Part shown: positions 39,093-51,241 of the stretch, piece by piece
How positions within the stretch are numbered: position 1 is the first letter of the stretch
Layout of the letters: every line of letters begins with the position of its first letter
Origin: Phytopythium helicoides
Lineage: Eukaryota > Oomycota > Peronosporomycetes > Pythiales > Pythiaceae
Assembly (NCBI GenBank): GCA_024867545.1
Contig: JANFNE010000006.1
Span: 1,324,001 to 1,388,000, forward strand
DNA: 64,000 nt
Direction: 5' to 3'
Made by a program: the position numbers and the translations under genes
Notes under the pieces: model-generated
The model's database searches: none
Seen by the model: the letters and a program-made list of their open reading frames with translations, nothing else
Told to the model about the DNA's origin: nothing

Positions 39093-42000
39093 CTAGTTGT
39101 TGCGGCGGCGCGAGCGGTGGCGTGAACAGTATGCGCGCAGCTGCCCGCTCTCGTTCATGTACATGTCGAACAACCCGCGCGTCTCCCGGCCACATAGAGG
39201 ATGGAAGTGCGTCTGGCACGAGGCACGTGAGCACTTGATGCACCCATCACCCGTCTTGCAGAGTGAGCAATCGTGCCCTCGCATCTCTTCGACGGCCGCG
39301 GCAACGTTTTTGACCCCGCTCATGTGCTCTACGTCCTCGAACTGCACACCAGGAGCCCAAAGCGAGCACACAACGTGTGCCCACTGCCCTTCGACCGTCT
39401 TCTTGAAAGCGCTTGGATTGCGCTGGAGGGAGCAAAGCTCACATTTCTACTCATTTTGAAATATCATGGCGTTAGTAAACCTATTGATCAGCAAGTAGGA
39501 TGGATTAGGTGCAGCAAATAACGCACCTGCTCGGTGGGTGGCGATTGCTTTTCGGCACAGTAGTCGCAGTACCAAGGTGTATCCCCCTCTGGAACCTCCT
39601 CGATACCGTAGCAGTACTACGACAAAGTCACACATTAGTCAAACATCCATACTCGGGTTTGGGCGGCAGTTGCTATATACCTGGTGGACAGCAACGCGGC
39701 ATTTCTCGCACTGCACAATCGGGTCGTCCACGAAGCCCTGATCGCTAAAGCACACGCGGCACCACATCTCAGAGTCTTCTTGCGGATCGACCGCGCCTGC
39801 TTGATGCTTGCTCTTTGGTGGACGGTTCCGCTTTCGTGCAGGACGCGGAGGCGTCTCGGCCTCCTCGTCTTCTTCTTCCTCCTCCTCCTCCTCGGCCTCT
39901 TCCTCCTCTTCTTCTTCGCTTTCTTCCTCCTCTTCCTCATCGCTATCGTTGTTCTGCCGGCGAGAACGTTTCTTTTCGTCACCAGAATCGCTAAGAGCCT
40001 CCTCACCATCTGCCTCCTTTCGGTTCCCGGCAACTGGCGTCAGCGCTTGCGATACCGTTGCAAGCTCCAACTGCTTCTGGACCTTGCGATTCGAACTCTC
40101 GATCTTCTCAACGGCCCAATCACTCGCTCCGTCGGTGCGCTTGAGCACAATGCGAACACCACTGAGTTCACCTGAGCCATTTGCACGACCGCCAGATGAT
40201 TGACGCTTGGCCTTTCGCCGCTTGATGACCATCTCAACCTCGGCATCCTCACGGTCAAGCTCAGCCTCCTCATCACTGCGATACAGCTTCTTAGCTCGGC
40301 TCCGATTACGTCCGGCACCTCCCTTCGCTTGCTTCTTGCGCGCACCTCCCTTTCGCGCCGCCACGGGAGACTCTTCTTTCCGACCATCGATGAATTCGAG
40401 ATACATGAGCTCACTTTCGGCCTCTTGGTTACGACGGCGCTTGGGGCGCTCAATAACCTCCAGCCACTCACTTGCCACATCACGGACGTTGACAACACCT
40501 TTATGGATCGGCCCCGTCACCTTCAGCTCAATAAGGATCGACAACACCTGGTCCGCGTCTGCAAGCGAGCCACCGCGCTGTCGCTCTTTCACAACAGCGC
40601 GCGCCAACTCGCGGAGCTCCGACAAGAACGTCTTGAGATCTTCCGGTGACGCTGTCCGAAGCCAACCTTCCTGGACCTTTGTCATCAGCACTTGCACAGG
40701 CTTTGGGCCAAGCACTTTCTCCCAAAACTGTTCGTCGTTAAAGTCGATTGTCGTGTCTGAGGATTCGGCAGTAAACGTTGCCTTAGAGAATGAAAGAGCA
40801 GTGCTCTGCGATGCCGTTGGCTTTTTAGCTGAGCTGCTTTCGCCGGAATCACCGTCGCCTTCAGCGCTATCACCATCCTCCGCATTGCCCTCCCCGCCTG
40901 TCGGGTCATAGCGCACCGTACGACTCGTGGACAAAAGGTGGTCGATGTCCAGCTCGTTAATCGCACGATTTTCAGGGTCCTCCTCGTCTTCGCCCATGAT
41001 AGCGTACGCGCCGTATCGAATCATCATCTCGACCTTCTCGCGGTCCAGCGACATGAGGGACATCATGTTGCCCGAGTCATCATCCTCGCCATCGAATTCG
41101 TTACGAACACCGCCTGTCTCAAACACAGCGTGATGCATGCCAAGCTTTTTTGACGCAATGTCAAACATTTGCGCTTCGTACGTTTTCTTGGTCACCAGAC
41201 GGTAGATGTTCACAGATTGCGTTTGCCCAATGCGATGGCAACGCGCGACAGCCTGTAGATCGTTTTGCGGATTCCAGTCACTGTCAAACAGGATCACAAC
41301 CGAGGCAGCAATCAAGTTGATACCAACGCCACCCGCTCGAGTACTGAGCAGGAACGCGAACAAATCCGAGTCTGGGTTATTGAAGCGGTCAATGGCGGCT
41401 TGTCGCGAGTTTCCACGTACTGAGCCATCCAACCGTTCAAGATTATACCCGCGCAGCTGGCACATGTCTTCAATAATGTCGAGCATGATCTTGAATTGCG
41501 AGAAGATCAGAACCTTCTTCTTCTCAGCTCGGAACTTAGACAGCAGCTTGTCAAGTAGCACAGTCTTACCACTAGCTTGAATCAAGATCTTGGTGCGCTG
41601 TTGCTCATCAAGATGAAGCGTCTCCTTCTCCTCAACACCGCGAATCAAAAATGGGTGATTGCAGCACTTGCGGAGCTCCATCTCGACGTTCACGAGGTTT
41701 GCGACGGTTCCAGAGGACCCCATGTTCAAGAATGATCGGTTACGCTCAAAGATGGCACGGTAGTACTTCTTCTGCATCGTCGTGAGCTCGACGTCCACGA
41801 TCGTCTCTTCCTTCGGGGGAATACTCTTTTCCACGTCTTCCTTCACTCGTCGAAGCATGTACGGTCGCAGCTGCTCATGCAACCGCGCAACCTGTTCAGC
41901 TGTGTTCAGGTCCCCGAACTCGTCGTAGAACTCTTGCTGGCTCGGGAACTTTTCAGGCTCGATGAAGTTGAGCAAACACCACAACTCGAACACACCGTTC

Positions 42001-45000
42001 TGAAGTGGTGTGCCCGTCATGAGAAGACAAGAATCCCATTCGAAATTCTGGAGAGACTGCAGCAGCTTGGCCTCGCGGTTCTTGAGCTTGTGTGCCTCGT
42101 CAATAACAATGTACCGCCAATGAATGCAGTCCAAAAACTCGGCATCTGTCATAAGCGTCTGATACGATGTCACCAGTACATTGAACTTGTACACGCCGCG
42201 TTTCCGGTGCATGTCACTCGCGTAGTAAAACTCCTGCTCACGGATAAACGCGCGAATGTCGGCACCACCCTCCGAGTCGTGGTAAACGACACAGTTCATG
42301 GTAGTCCACGTCTCAATCTCGCGTTTCCAGTTGCCTAGAGTAGCAAGAGGTGCAACCACGAGGAACGGACCGCGGATGTGCTCACGTTGGCGTAGGTGCT
42401 CCAGAATCGACGTCGCTTGGACAGTCTTACCCAGTCCCATTTCGTCGGCAAGAATACAGTTGCGACGATTGTACCAACAGAAAACCATCCAGTTGAGACC
42501 CTCCAGCTGATAGGATCGCAGCACATTTTGGTTGTTGTATGTCGGAGACTCCTGGTACTTAGCCCACGAGCTCGGATCGGGTCGAATATCGCTGAACATC
42601 GCCGGGTGTGCGCCATTGAGGATTGGCGGATGATTGTACCGGTGATACGCTGCAATCTTTCGATCGTCGGTCAGCTGATCCTCCCATTCCCATGTGCAGT
42701 CGATATAGCTCAGGTCACGCCACTTCACCAAATACTTTTTTCCACGCTTCATCACTGGCTTGAAATCCGGGTCATCTTGCTCGGCGAGATGCACAATGTA
42801 CGGGTTCGGTTCTTCTGGCTCTTCAACCACCTTCTCATTCAAGATGCGATCGACTTCCAGGAAGGAGTCGCTGAAATAAGCACTCAAATCTCGCTCTTCT
42901 GTTGTCACGACGTTCTCACGAGCCTGTTCGACTTGTCGAGCGTTCTTCTGCAAGTAGCGGCGCATCCTCTGGACTGAATGGCGTCCAAACTCTTCGATTT
43001 CGCGGACCTGCAACCAGCTCACATGCAGGTACGAGACTTCTTTCCACTTGATCAGAAATTCCATCTCGACGTCGCCAGGCTTATCGCTCTGTTTTCGGAA
43101 GCGGATGCCAATGATTTTGTCGATTTGGGGGCCCTTGGGCTCCTCTTTGACCTCTTCCTCTTGCTGTGGCTTCTGTTCCTCGTCGCTGAACTCGAAGTCA
43201 GAGTCATTTTCCTTCTCTACGTAGCTCTTCTTGGCCTTTCCGACGTTTCGTCCTGATCGTCGCGCTGGTTGCTCTTCTTTCAGAGCAAACTTGGGCTTAA
43301 AGTCATCGTCGTCATCGTCGCTTTCGTCATCTTCATCCGAATACTTCTTTTTCTTTCCACGACCACGTTTTGCCTTCTTCTTCGCTGGCTTCGGAACTGG
43401 TACCTGCGCGAAGGTCTTACGTTTCTTACGGTCATTTTGAGCTTGAACCAAGTGGCTGTACTCTGTTGTACGCAGGGCTCGTGCCAGAAGTTCGCTCGGA
43501 ATAGTACCTCCAGTGGAGGTGAACTTGAACACCATGATCTGTGAGCGAAGCTGATCCTTCTGCTCGGGCGTAAAAGCCGCTTTCAAACGTGGGCGTCGAA
43601 CTGGCTGCTGCATGCTTTGGACATTGGCTGCCGCGTTCGCAGGCATGTCTGGTTGGCGAGCAGGCATTCCGTTTGCTCCTACGGGATTTACAGTTCCCGC
43701 TGGATTCATAAACTGGACGGCGCCGTTGCCGTACGTTTGGATAATGAATCTGTTGTACGCGACGGCTGCTTCGCGTTCCGTCGCAAAAGTCCCTAGTCTG
43801 CGAATTCCCCCTCCATCCACGTGAAGCTCTGCTGCCCACTGATTCGGCGAAATGTACCGCACGCCCATGTGCCACATGCCTGCGGTGAACAGTTCGGAGT
43901 TGTCAAGACCGGTCATTGAAGAGCGCATACCATTGCGGTACCCAAACGTGTCGTAGTCTGGGCTACGGACCAGCCCAGCTCCACCTGGACGGCGGAAACG
44001 AAGGAGAACAGGCCGCAGCGACTTGAGTCGCGACACAACACGCGCAAAGTCCTCTTGGCTCTGAACACGGTACCCGTCCACGGCTACGAGATCGTCACCA
44101 ATACGAATAACTCCGCTTGCTTCAGCAGGACCCACGATTCCACCCTCTGGGCGGCGGAAGCTTGTGACAGTTACCGACCCAGACCGCACGCTCATATTCA
44201 TGCACAAACCGATGGATCCCTTCTGCAGCAGCACCTCGTACTCGTCCGCCTGAAATGGCACTTTCCACCCCAGTGCTCGTGTGGCATGTCGACCTGCAGT
44301 GCCACGAAGCACATCGACGGCCAGTGCACTCGCCTGGGCAGGACTATTCAGATTCTTCGCGTAGGCAGCTAGTCGCACAAGCTCAGGTCGACCCAGAACG
44401 TAGGAGTTTTCTCCTAGCCGTTGAGGAATAAGGGAGTTAGCGAAGAATGGCGGTGGGGTAAGGCCGGGGTCAACTTGTCCCTGTGTTGTCACAGTCGTTC
44501 GTGTCATGTCAGTTGGACCATATCTTTTCGGCTATGCACCGTCGCGAGCTTACCTTTGGCCGCATACCCGCTGCATCCATTTGTTGCTGGTTACTTGGCG
44601 ACACCGACTGTGGCTGCCACCCTGCGTTTGGCATCCCTTGGACGGGAGTAGCCGTCTGCTGGTTGGCATTCCATGCATTCTCCATTGGCGGATTTGCCAT
44701 GTTCGGACCCACTGGCGGGCCATCTTGAGGCGTTGCATAGAAGGAAGGTGCACTTGCCGGATTGTCGAACATCTTTGATGTCGGCACTGCAAATCCCGCA
44801 GCAGCATCAACCGCGCCATTTCCGATCGCAGTACCACCCGCGGTATCCTGTGGTGTCTCCCCTTGAGTGGCTACTGCACGAGGATCGCCATCCAGCGGGC
44901 GAATCGGGGTTGGTGACGGCTTTACAAAGTCCCCTCCTGCTGGATTCAAAAAGGCTGGGCTTGATGTGGGGGCGTCACTGCTCGTTGGCTCTGTAGTGGT

Positions 45001-46116
45001 AGGTTGAGTAGGCGCCTCGGTGGTAGCCTCGGCAGCAGCCTCTTGTGGCTGGAGCTGCGCCTCGACAGCTTCTGTCTCGTGTGACTGGGATGTGTCATCA
45101 GTTGCAACAACATGTGACTGGACCAGAGTCTGTTCGTCGCTGCTATCACCCAGTCCGGCTGCAAGGGGAGCCGGCGTTTCCTCGTTGGCACTAGTCGCCG
45201 TATCGGGTTGCGCTGGATCCGCATTGCTCTCGGGCTCCTCGCTTTTCACATCAGCGGGCTCTACTTTTGTGCATTCCTCGACGGCGCTGGACTGGTTGTG
45301 CTGGGGTGCCGACAGCGCTTCCGATGTAGCAAAGGGCTTGAGCTCGTCTTCTTTGATGTCGCCTTCATTCGTGGACGCCTTCTTTTCACCAGTTGCGCTG
45401 GTGTCTTCATGCTGTTCCTCGACCTTTGGTGCTTGCAGTTTGGTATCCTTGTCGACGTCAGGTCCCTGTGCAGGCTTTGCCAGCTCAACTGGGTCTTCTT
45501 CCTTGACCGGCGTTTCTACAATCGCTGTGTGCCTTTGCTCTGTCAGTACAGGATCTGAGCTCTCTTCCTTGGTCTCCACCTTTGGCTCCTGCTCTCCCTC
45601 CCCAGTCGGCTCGGCGTTCGCAGGTCCATCCGAAACCTCCTCCGTCTTGACACTCTCAGCTTTCGGCTCCAGCTCTTCCACAGCTGCCTCAACGGCCGCA
45701 GGTGCGGACTGCTGCTCCGCAACCTCCTCCGTCTGCGCGTCTTCTGCTTTGCCAACTTCAGTCTCGATGACTTCAGTCTCGACGACTTCAGTCTCGATGA
45801 CTGTTGTCTCGACGACTGTTGTCTCGACGACTGTTGTCTCGGACACCTCCACCTCTGCAGTGGCGACTGCCGTCGTGGCGGCCTCCATCTCGGCGTCTCC
45901 GGACGTCTGCACCCCCGAGACCGTCGTCACCTCCTCCGAGCCCGTCGTCGCCTCCTCCGTGACCGTCTCCTCCGCCGGCTGCTCGCTCTCGGGCGCCTCT
46001 GCCACCGCCGCCTCCTCCTTCAGCTGCGGGCGCTCCTCTCGCTGCTCCTGCTCCTGCTCCATCTGCCGCGCGCCGCCCCCCGTCAGCCCCGGATCCGCCC
46101 CGCTTTCATGCGCCAA
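39093..46116 (-). CDS. CHD-type chromatin remodeller with PDZ, AP2-like and PHD-ePHD modules
   Basis: Four exons: 44554-46116, 39681-44480, 39527-39616, 39093-39446, all phase 0; 2,268 residues (an ATG at 46062 is an alternative start). Residues 1-520 are acidic Glu/Thr/Val-rich low complexity. A PDZ-like domain lies at about 610-680 (GVIRIGDDLVAVDGYRVQS). An AP2/ERF-like domain follows at 720-775 (WHMGVRYISPNQWAAELHV ... LGTFATEREAAVAYNRF). Two chromodomains are at about 980-1150 (FLIKWKEVSYLHVSW, KKYLVKWRDLSYIDCTWEWE). The SNF2 ATPase has DEMGLGKT (about 1199), DEAH (about 1315) and the helicase-C block ARCHRIGQTQSVNIYRL. A polyacidic run precedes a PHD finger (MWCRVCFSDQGF) and an extended PHD across the last two exons. 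It would slide nucleosomes in the nucleus and read histone tails. Confidence 0.88.
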
Positions 46117-47339
46117 ACCCGCGCGAAACGCACCTGCGGGCCGCCGAGCCTCGCGCTGCCGCGGGCCCCGGGGCGCTGCGCCTCTCTGTCGTCTGCCGCG
46201 GCCGCTGGGCGCCCGTCACGTCGCCGCTCGCTCGCGTCGAGCCGCTGTACGCCCGCCGACCGACTGCCTGCCGCTGGTTGCCGCCGCCTTTCTCGAGGCT
46301 CCAGGGCATTCCCCGCTTTGCCGAGCGTGGGAAATTCCCCGCGCAAAGCGGTGGTGTTTAAAACCGTTTAAAACAGCGTTTCTAATAGAGACGTTTGTAA
46401 TGCGATTGCCTCTACAATTTTGTGGAGTGGTTGGAGGAGTGGTAGACCTCTTATATGTGATGGATTACCCTGTTAAAACAATAAAAATGGATGTAGACCA
46501 ATCGAAGCCTGCGAATGATAAGGTGATGGCCAATCGTATCGTGATATGAACCAACACGCCTGCAAGCGCAGATTGCCTCTATGAAAGCATTTTACCTGTA
46601 AAATACAATGCATACGCATTCAAGCGTCAGCTCTGCATTTCTAAGTTTTTCAATTTTAGAAACGACCATATGCTGAGGTGGACCACTCAAACGGGAGGCG
46701 CCCTTTCCCATGGTTCATGGATCGCGTCGAACAGTCCGCCCTCCAAATAGGAAACACCCATCGGAGAGGTGGCAGCAGGATGGACGACCGCCCGACCCGA
46801 CTTGGTGTTGCATTCTGCGGGCAGACAACGACCATGGGTCGATTGACAAGAGCCATGTAGTCTTGATATGTGTGCACAGTTGGTTGCTGCAAAGAGTATT
46901 GCACTAGCATTCCAGTGGTGGACGTGATATCCGCCACTGTTGAACTCGGCGAGACGATTTGAAGCGCATCAAGCGAGATTGACAAAGGGACAAAGGAGGA
47001 TGGCGCCCCATCCTCTTTGACACCGTCGATCACCGCAGAGACCGCCGCTTGGAACAGAGGGTGGGCGTCGCGATGACGTCTCGTCACGGTGCAGAGGAGA
47101 CCACTCGCTGACCAACGGACCGAGCAGGTCGCGGGAAGAAACGCCTCGCGTGAATGCGGCTCCATGCATGTGACACGACTGTACACCGCTCACATCTCAT
47201 GCAAAGAGTGTGCAGCGGCCATCATCGACGGCACCAAAAGTCAAGGAATGTACGAGTGTCATTATGAAGGCGAGTCAAACGTGACCCACTTGGCGAAAAA
47301 AGTGCGACTTGAGAAGCGAGCACATCCCGACCGCGGCAT
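46117..47339. other. Intergenic region upstream of the CHD-type gene
   Basis: About 1.2 kb. The first 250 bp are very GC-rich and probably the promoter and leader of the chromatin remodeller. The rest is AT-richer. Between 46656 and 47186 the minus strand has a 176-codon open frame, listed separately with low confidence. Confidence 0.4.
46656..47186 (-). CDS. Uncertain hypothetical protein
   Basis: A 176-codon open frame from an ATG at 47186. The middle part (FQAAVSAVIDGVKEDGAPSS, VADITSTTGMLVQYSLQQ) has ordinary protein composition, but the ends do not. No domain, signal peptide or splice partner was recognised. It lies between the 3' end of the TFIIF beta gene and the start of the CHD-type gene. 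It may be a degraded gene or a chance frame. Confidence 0.2.
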   Translation of the reverse strand: MYSRVTCMEPHSREAFLPATCSVRWSASGLLCTVTRRHRDAHPLFQAAVSAVIDGVKEDGAPSSFVPLSISLDALQIVSPSSTVADITSTTGMLVQYSLQQPTVHTYQDYMALVNRPMVVVCPQNATPSRVGRSSILLPPLRWVFPIWRADCSTRSMNHGKGRLPFEWSTSAYGRF

Positions 47340-48598
47340 TTACGCCTTGGACGACACGCTGTCCTTGTACTGCGCCTTGAGCTCGTAGCAGCTCTTGTTG
47401 GGGCCCTTGCGGTGGTACACGCAGATCTCCTTGAGCACCTCCTTGAGGAACGACTGCGAGCAGCACAGGCGAGGTCCACTAAGTCAGCTACGGTGCAAAG
47501 CGATGCACCCAGTTCGAACGCACCTCCGGCTGGCGGCAGTGGTAGTTGAGCTCCTTGAGCGGCCAGAACTCGCGCTCTTCAAAGTGGTGGAAGACCAGGT
47601 TCTTGAGCTCGTCCTGCGCGCGCAACGTCCGTAAGATTTCATGCGTCGAAGGCGATTGCGCATGCGAGAAAGTCGACGTACTTTGCTCATCTTGATCTTC
47701 TTGTCGTTCTTGTCGAGCAGCTTGGAATCCGTCTCGTCCTGCATCGCACGAATAAAAGTACGGATTAGCCACCTCGCCAAATTCCACCACTCCAGGCTTG
47801 GTGAACCGACCTCTTCAGCCTCCGCGTCGGGCTTCTCGATGGTAAACTGGATCTTGGCGCGCTTAACCCGCGGCAAGTCCTCCAGCGGCTGTACAATCCT
47901 GGGTCACAGCAGAGCACCAGATCGATCCATAGTCAGAGCAGAACGTGCCGCAATCTCCAACGAACAGCACTTTGGCGCACCGAGTCTTGACCATGGACTT
48001 GATCAGGCGCTGCTTGCACAGACGGCTATACTGGTCATTGCGCTGCGCCATGATGGTGCAGCTGTTCTTGACGGTTCCCTCGATGGCCATGCGGCCCGAG
48101 CCGTCGAGCGAGAACACCTTAAGCTTCAGCGGCGTCTCGCTGATCTCGATGCGGTACTCGGTCGGGATGTCCTCCTCCAGCGTGCTCGGGTTCACCGTCA
48201 GCACGCCCTGCGCCACGATCGACATCATTGTGAGCTGCTGGGCAATGAGGAAGGACGTCATTCACAACTTCTGCACCTTTCGCCGGCCCAACTGGCTGCC
48301 TTTCTCCAGCTTGATCGACCCGAGCATGAGCTCGCTCTCTGTTACAGCGGCAGATCATCAGCGCTAAGGCTCTTCCTGCGTCGAGAAGCAGCCAAACGCG
48401 CACCCTGCACGTTCTTCCAGGCCGTGCCGAGCGCCGTCTGTAGCCAGTCGCAACGCCGTCAGTTCTGCTCAGAAAAGCCCCGCGGAGGGCTAGAAACGGC
48501 CGCAAGGAGCGCGCGCGCACCGGGATCTTGGCCAGGTACACCTCCCGGTCCTCGAACTCGAGGTGCAGCGGCTCCACGACCTCCTCGTTGTCCGCCAT
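47340..48598 (-). CDS. GTF2F2: Transcription initiation factor TFIIF beta subunit (RAP30-like)
   Basis: Eight exons: 48521-48598, 48404-48437, 48277-48338, 47981-48237, 47811-47898, 47682-47738, 47524-47613, 47340-47453, in consistent phase; 259 residues, close to human RAP30 (249). The N-terminal part gives the dimerisation domain (VYLAKIP, TALGTAWKNVQ, LMLGSIKLEKGSQLGRRK, then SLDGSGRMAIEGTVKNSCTI). The C-terminal winged helix (LKNLVFHHFEEREFWPLKEL, then SFLKEVLKEICVYHRKGPNK, then CYELKAQYKD) is the clearest match. TFIIF accompanies RNA polymerase II in preinitiation complexes in the nucleus. One intron (48238-48276) is only 39 bp; an AG three bases on would make it 42. The gene is divergent from UROS with 185 bp between starts, likely a shared promoter. 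Confidence 0.88.
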
Positions 48599-48783
48599 CT
48601 CGCTCGCTCGCCGCTTCCGCCCGATAAAGTGCCCCAAAAAAGCCCCACAGGCAACCTACTTCCCTCTTTCATCCCATACCCTCCTTTTCCAGATCTCTCT
48701 TGTCTCACGAAACAGACCGGATTCCCCCCTGCATCCTTTTATATCCACTGTCGTGACGCCACTTCCGCTCCTATTTTCCCAGC
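48599..48783. promoter_or_regulatory. Shared bidirectional promoter region (TFIIF beta / UROS)
   Basis: Only 185 bp separate the two ATGs. The region is pyrimidine-rich on the plus strand (CTTCCCTCTTTC, CTCCTTTTCC). No TATA box seen. Confidence 0.5.
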
Positions 48784-49584
48784 ATGCCCGCCGTGCTGCT
48801 GCTCAAGGCCGCCGACGAGCGCTACAAGCGCGCGCTCGAGGCGGCGCCGGGCGTGTCGGCGCACTTCGCGGACGTGCTGAGCTTCCGCTACGTGAACGCG
48901 GAGGCGCTGAGCCGGGCGCTGGCGCAGCTGGAGCGCTTCGGCGCGCTGCTGCTGACGAGTCCGCGCGCGGCCATCGCCGTGGCGCGCGCGGTGGCGGCGC
49001 TGGCGGACGCGGCCGCGAGGCAGCGCGTGGCCGAGCAGCTGCGCGCCATGACGGTGCTGTCGGTGGGCGCGGCGACGTCGAGGGAGCTGGAGCCGCTGGG
49101 CGTCGCGTGCGTCGGGGACGACGCCGGCTCGGCCGAGGTGCTGGCTGAAAAGCTGCACGGGGAGGGAGGGCTGCTGCCGGACGAGTGCAGGAGCAAGCCC
49201 GTGCTGTTCCTCTGCGGCGAGAAGCGCAGGGACACGCTGCCAGACAGCTTCCGCGAGCGCGGACTGCCGCTGGAGCAGCTCGTCGTGTACGAGACCTGCG
49301 CCGTGGACGCGCTCGAGGTGCCCGAGGCGTGCGGAGAGCCCGCGTGGGTCGTCTTCTTCAGCCCCAGCGGGCTCAAGGTGGCCAAGGACCTGGCGCTGCC
49401 CTGGGAGCGCATCAAGAAGGCGGCCATCGGCAAGACCACGGCCGGCGCCATGCAGCAGCACGCCGAGCAGACCGGCGCGGCCTTCTGGGCGCCCGACGTC
49501 GTGGCGCCCAAGCCCACGCCCGAGTCGCTGGCCGCCGCCATCTTGGCCTGCGACCAGCAGCAGCCTGCACCAACGCCCGCATAG
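48784..49584 (+). CDS. UROS: Uroporphyrinogen-III synthase
   Basis: Single exon, 266 residues. It begins MPAVLLLKAADERYKRAL and shows the two-lobed HemD pattern: GALLLTSPRAAIAVARAV (the LxxTSxxA signature of lobe 1), TVLSVGAATSRELEPLGV, then lobe 2 with VLFLCGEKRRDTLPDSF, LVVYETC, VFFSPSGLKVAKDL and AIGKTTAGAM ... PTPESLAAAI. The enzyme cyclises hydroxymethylbilane with inversion of ring D to give uroporphyrinogen III, the branch-point for heme and siroheme. No transit peptide is visible, so the cytosol is likely. The gene is very GC-rich. It converges with the small membrane-protein gene downstream. Confidence 0.88.
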   Translation: MPAVLLLKAADERYKRALEAAPGVSAHFADVLSFRYVNAEALSRALAQLERFGALLLTSPRAAIAVARAVAALADAAARQRVAEQLRAMTVLSVGAATSRELEPLGVACVGDDAGSAEVLAEKLHGEGGLLPDECRSKPVLFLCGEKRRDTLPDSFRERGLPLEQLVVYETCAVDALEVPEACGEPAWVVFFSPSGLKVAKDLALPWERIKKAAIGKTTAGAMQQHAEQTGAAFWAPDVVAPKPTPESLAAAILACDQQQPAPTPA

Positions 49585-49720
49585 CTGTAATCCCCAAGTC
49601 CAGAGTCTCTCTGTCCGACCGTCGTGTACGTGTGTATGTGTGTGTATTACTCGGTTGGATCTGTCGCCTCGACGCCGGCAGCCTCGGACGACGCTCCAGC
49701 CCGTCGCTCCCCACAGACGC

Positions 49721-49980
49721 TTAGTGCTCCTCGGCCTTGGCGCTGAGCTGCGCGGCGCGCTTGAGCTCCTGCAGCAGGCGGATCCCAAAAAAAAAAAACA
49801 CGCATGTGCGTCAGTCAACAGGCCGTAACTCCGCCAATATTGCGCCGATTCGGGCGCAACTTGCGCGCGCACCTCGGCCGCGTCCCGCCGCGCGTTCCAG
49901 TCGGCCAGCGGGCCCGCGATGAGCTGCGCCGTGGCCACGATGACGCCGCCCGAGAGCACGAAGCGCGCGATGCCGTTCAT
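49721..49980 (-). CDS. 51-residue membrane protein (spliced)
   Basis: Two exons, 49873-49980 and 49721-49768, with a 104-bp intron containing a T-run (A-run on the plus strand near 49788) and a CTGCAG acceptor. The product begins MNGIARFVLSGGVIVATAQ, has one hydrophobic segment (about residues 6-26) and a charged helical C-terminus ending SAKAEEH. Size and charge layout resemble small mitochondrial inner-membrane or ER subunits, but I recognise no family. The frame is open upstream to an ATG at 50064, so a start 28 codons earlier is possible. Confidence 0.6.
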
Positions 49981-50184
49981 GATGCCGAAGAGTGCGTTGT
50001 TTGCTCCCTTTTGTGCGGCTCTCGCCGGTCCTTCGGGCAGCGCGCCGGTCCGGTTCACTTCCAAACCGGTTCAGTATACCTAATCGAGCAAAACGTCAAC
50101 GTAGAGCACTTTAACGAAGGATTGACGTACTCGTTTAGGTGCCTTCATGATACCTTCCGAGGTGGCCATTCCAGACCGACCCAC

Positions 50185-51241
50185 ATGGCGACTGGAGGCG
50201 CCGAGTCCGCGGCGCGCCAGGCGCTCCGCGAGCGCCTGCTGGCCGCCAACGTCGTCATGCGCTACGACTACGCGTGGTGCGCGCCTCGCTGCCCGCTTTT
50301 CCGGCCTTCGCGCGCGCTGTGGCCGCCCCTAACGACCTTTTTTTTTGCTTCATGGGCTGCACAGGAAGGAGCTCGAGTTCCGCGGCGCCGAGAGCCGCCT
50401 CGTGGGCGTCGCCAGCCGCCTGCTGTACCTGCACGCGACGTGGCTGCTGTCCCACGACGCAGCGTCTGCTCGCGCGCGCGCGTTCGTCCGCGACAACGGC
50501 TTCTCGGAGTTCTCGGCCGGCGTCAAGCGCGCGTGCGAGTTGATGGGCTACGAGCTGGCGCCGGACGCGGTGAGCGCCGACGTCGTCTTCCTGTACGTCG
50601 CGCCGCCGAGCGAAGCGCGAGTTGAGAGCTCGCAGTTCGAGCTGGTGGAGGAGATCAGCAAGCACTTCAAGGCTCAGGACGACCGGCAGGTGAACGCGGA
50701 GCCACTGGTCTGCGCGCTGCTGGGCGACGCAGAGTTTTTGGAGCGCCCACACACGGACGAAGCCGACCGACTGCGCGGACTGAGCGACTTTGCCATCTCG
50801 CAGCAGATGCGCCCGCTCATGGAGGCCGCGGGGTACGACACGGTCGCGCAGTTTGCGGTCGAGTTCGTGCCCGCGCACATGGAGAACCTGAGCGACGAGT
50901 TCAAGGCCGAGAAGGACGAGCGCCTGAGCGGACTCATGAACCGCTTCGGCGTGCTCGACAAGAACATGATGCACCACACCGAGAAGTGGGAGCTACTCGC
51001 GCCCGTCGGATCGGTCTTTGCCCACGCGCAGGAGGACGCGGATGGGATCACCCACGTTGGCGACGAGGAGGCCACGTACTGGGCCACCGTCGCGCGCAAA
51101 CACGCGTGCGACCAGTGCCTGCTGTTCACGAGCAAGCTTTCGTTCTGCGCGCGCTGCCACGAAGCTGTCTACTGCTCTCGTGAATGCCAGAAGGCCGCCT
51201 GGAAGTTGCACAAGCAGGTTTGCGCCAAGCCGAACGCGTGA
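50185..51241 (+). CDS. MYND zinc-finger protein
   Basis: Two exons, 50185-50276 and 50365-51241 (88-bp intron, GTGCGC ... CTGCACAG), 322 residues. The first 280 residues are mostly helical and unfamiliar (AARQALRERLLAANVVMRYD, then DFAISQQMRPLMEAAGYDTV). The C-terminus is a MYND finger: C-x2-C in CDQCLLF, C-x2-C in FCARCHEAVYC, then SRECQKAAWKLHKQVC. MYND fingers bind proline-rich peptides and occur in chromatin and signalling proteins. No SET domain is present, so methyltransferase activity is not supported. Confidence 0.8.

Noticed and set aside
45020..46549. 509-codon plus-strand frame, Ser/Thr/Val-rich
   Set aside because: Reverse complement of the acidic low-complexity N-terminus of the CHD-type gene.
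48739..50064. 441-codon minus-strand frame
   Set aside because: Antisense to UROS for most of its length. Only its first part (49873-49980) is real coding, as exon 1 of the 51-residue protein.
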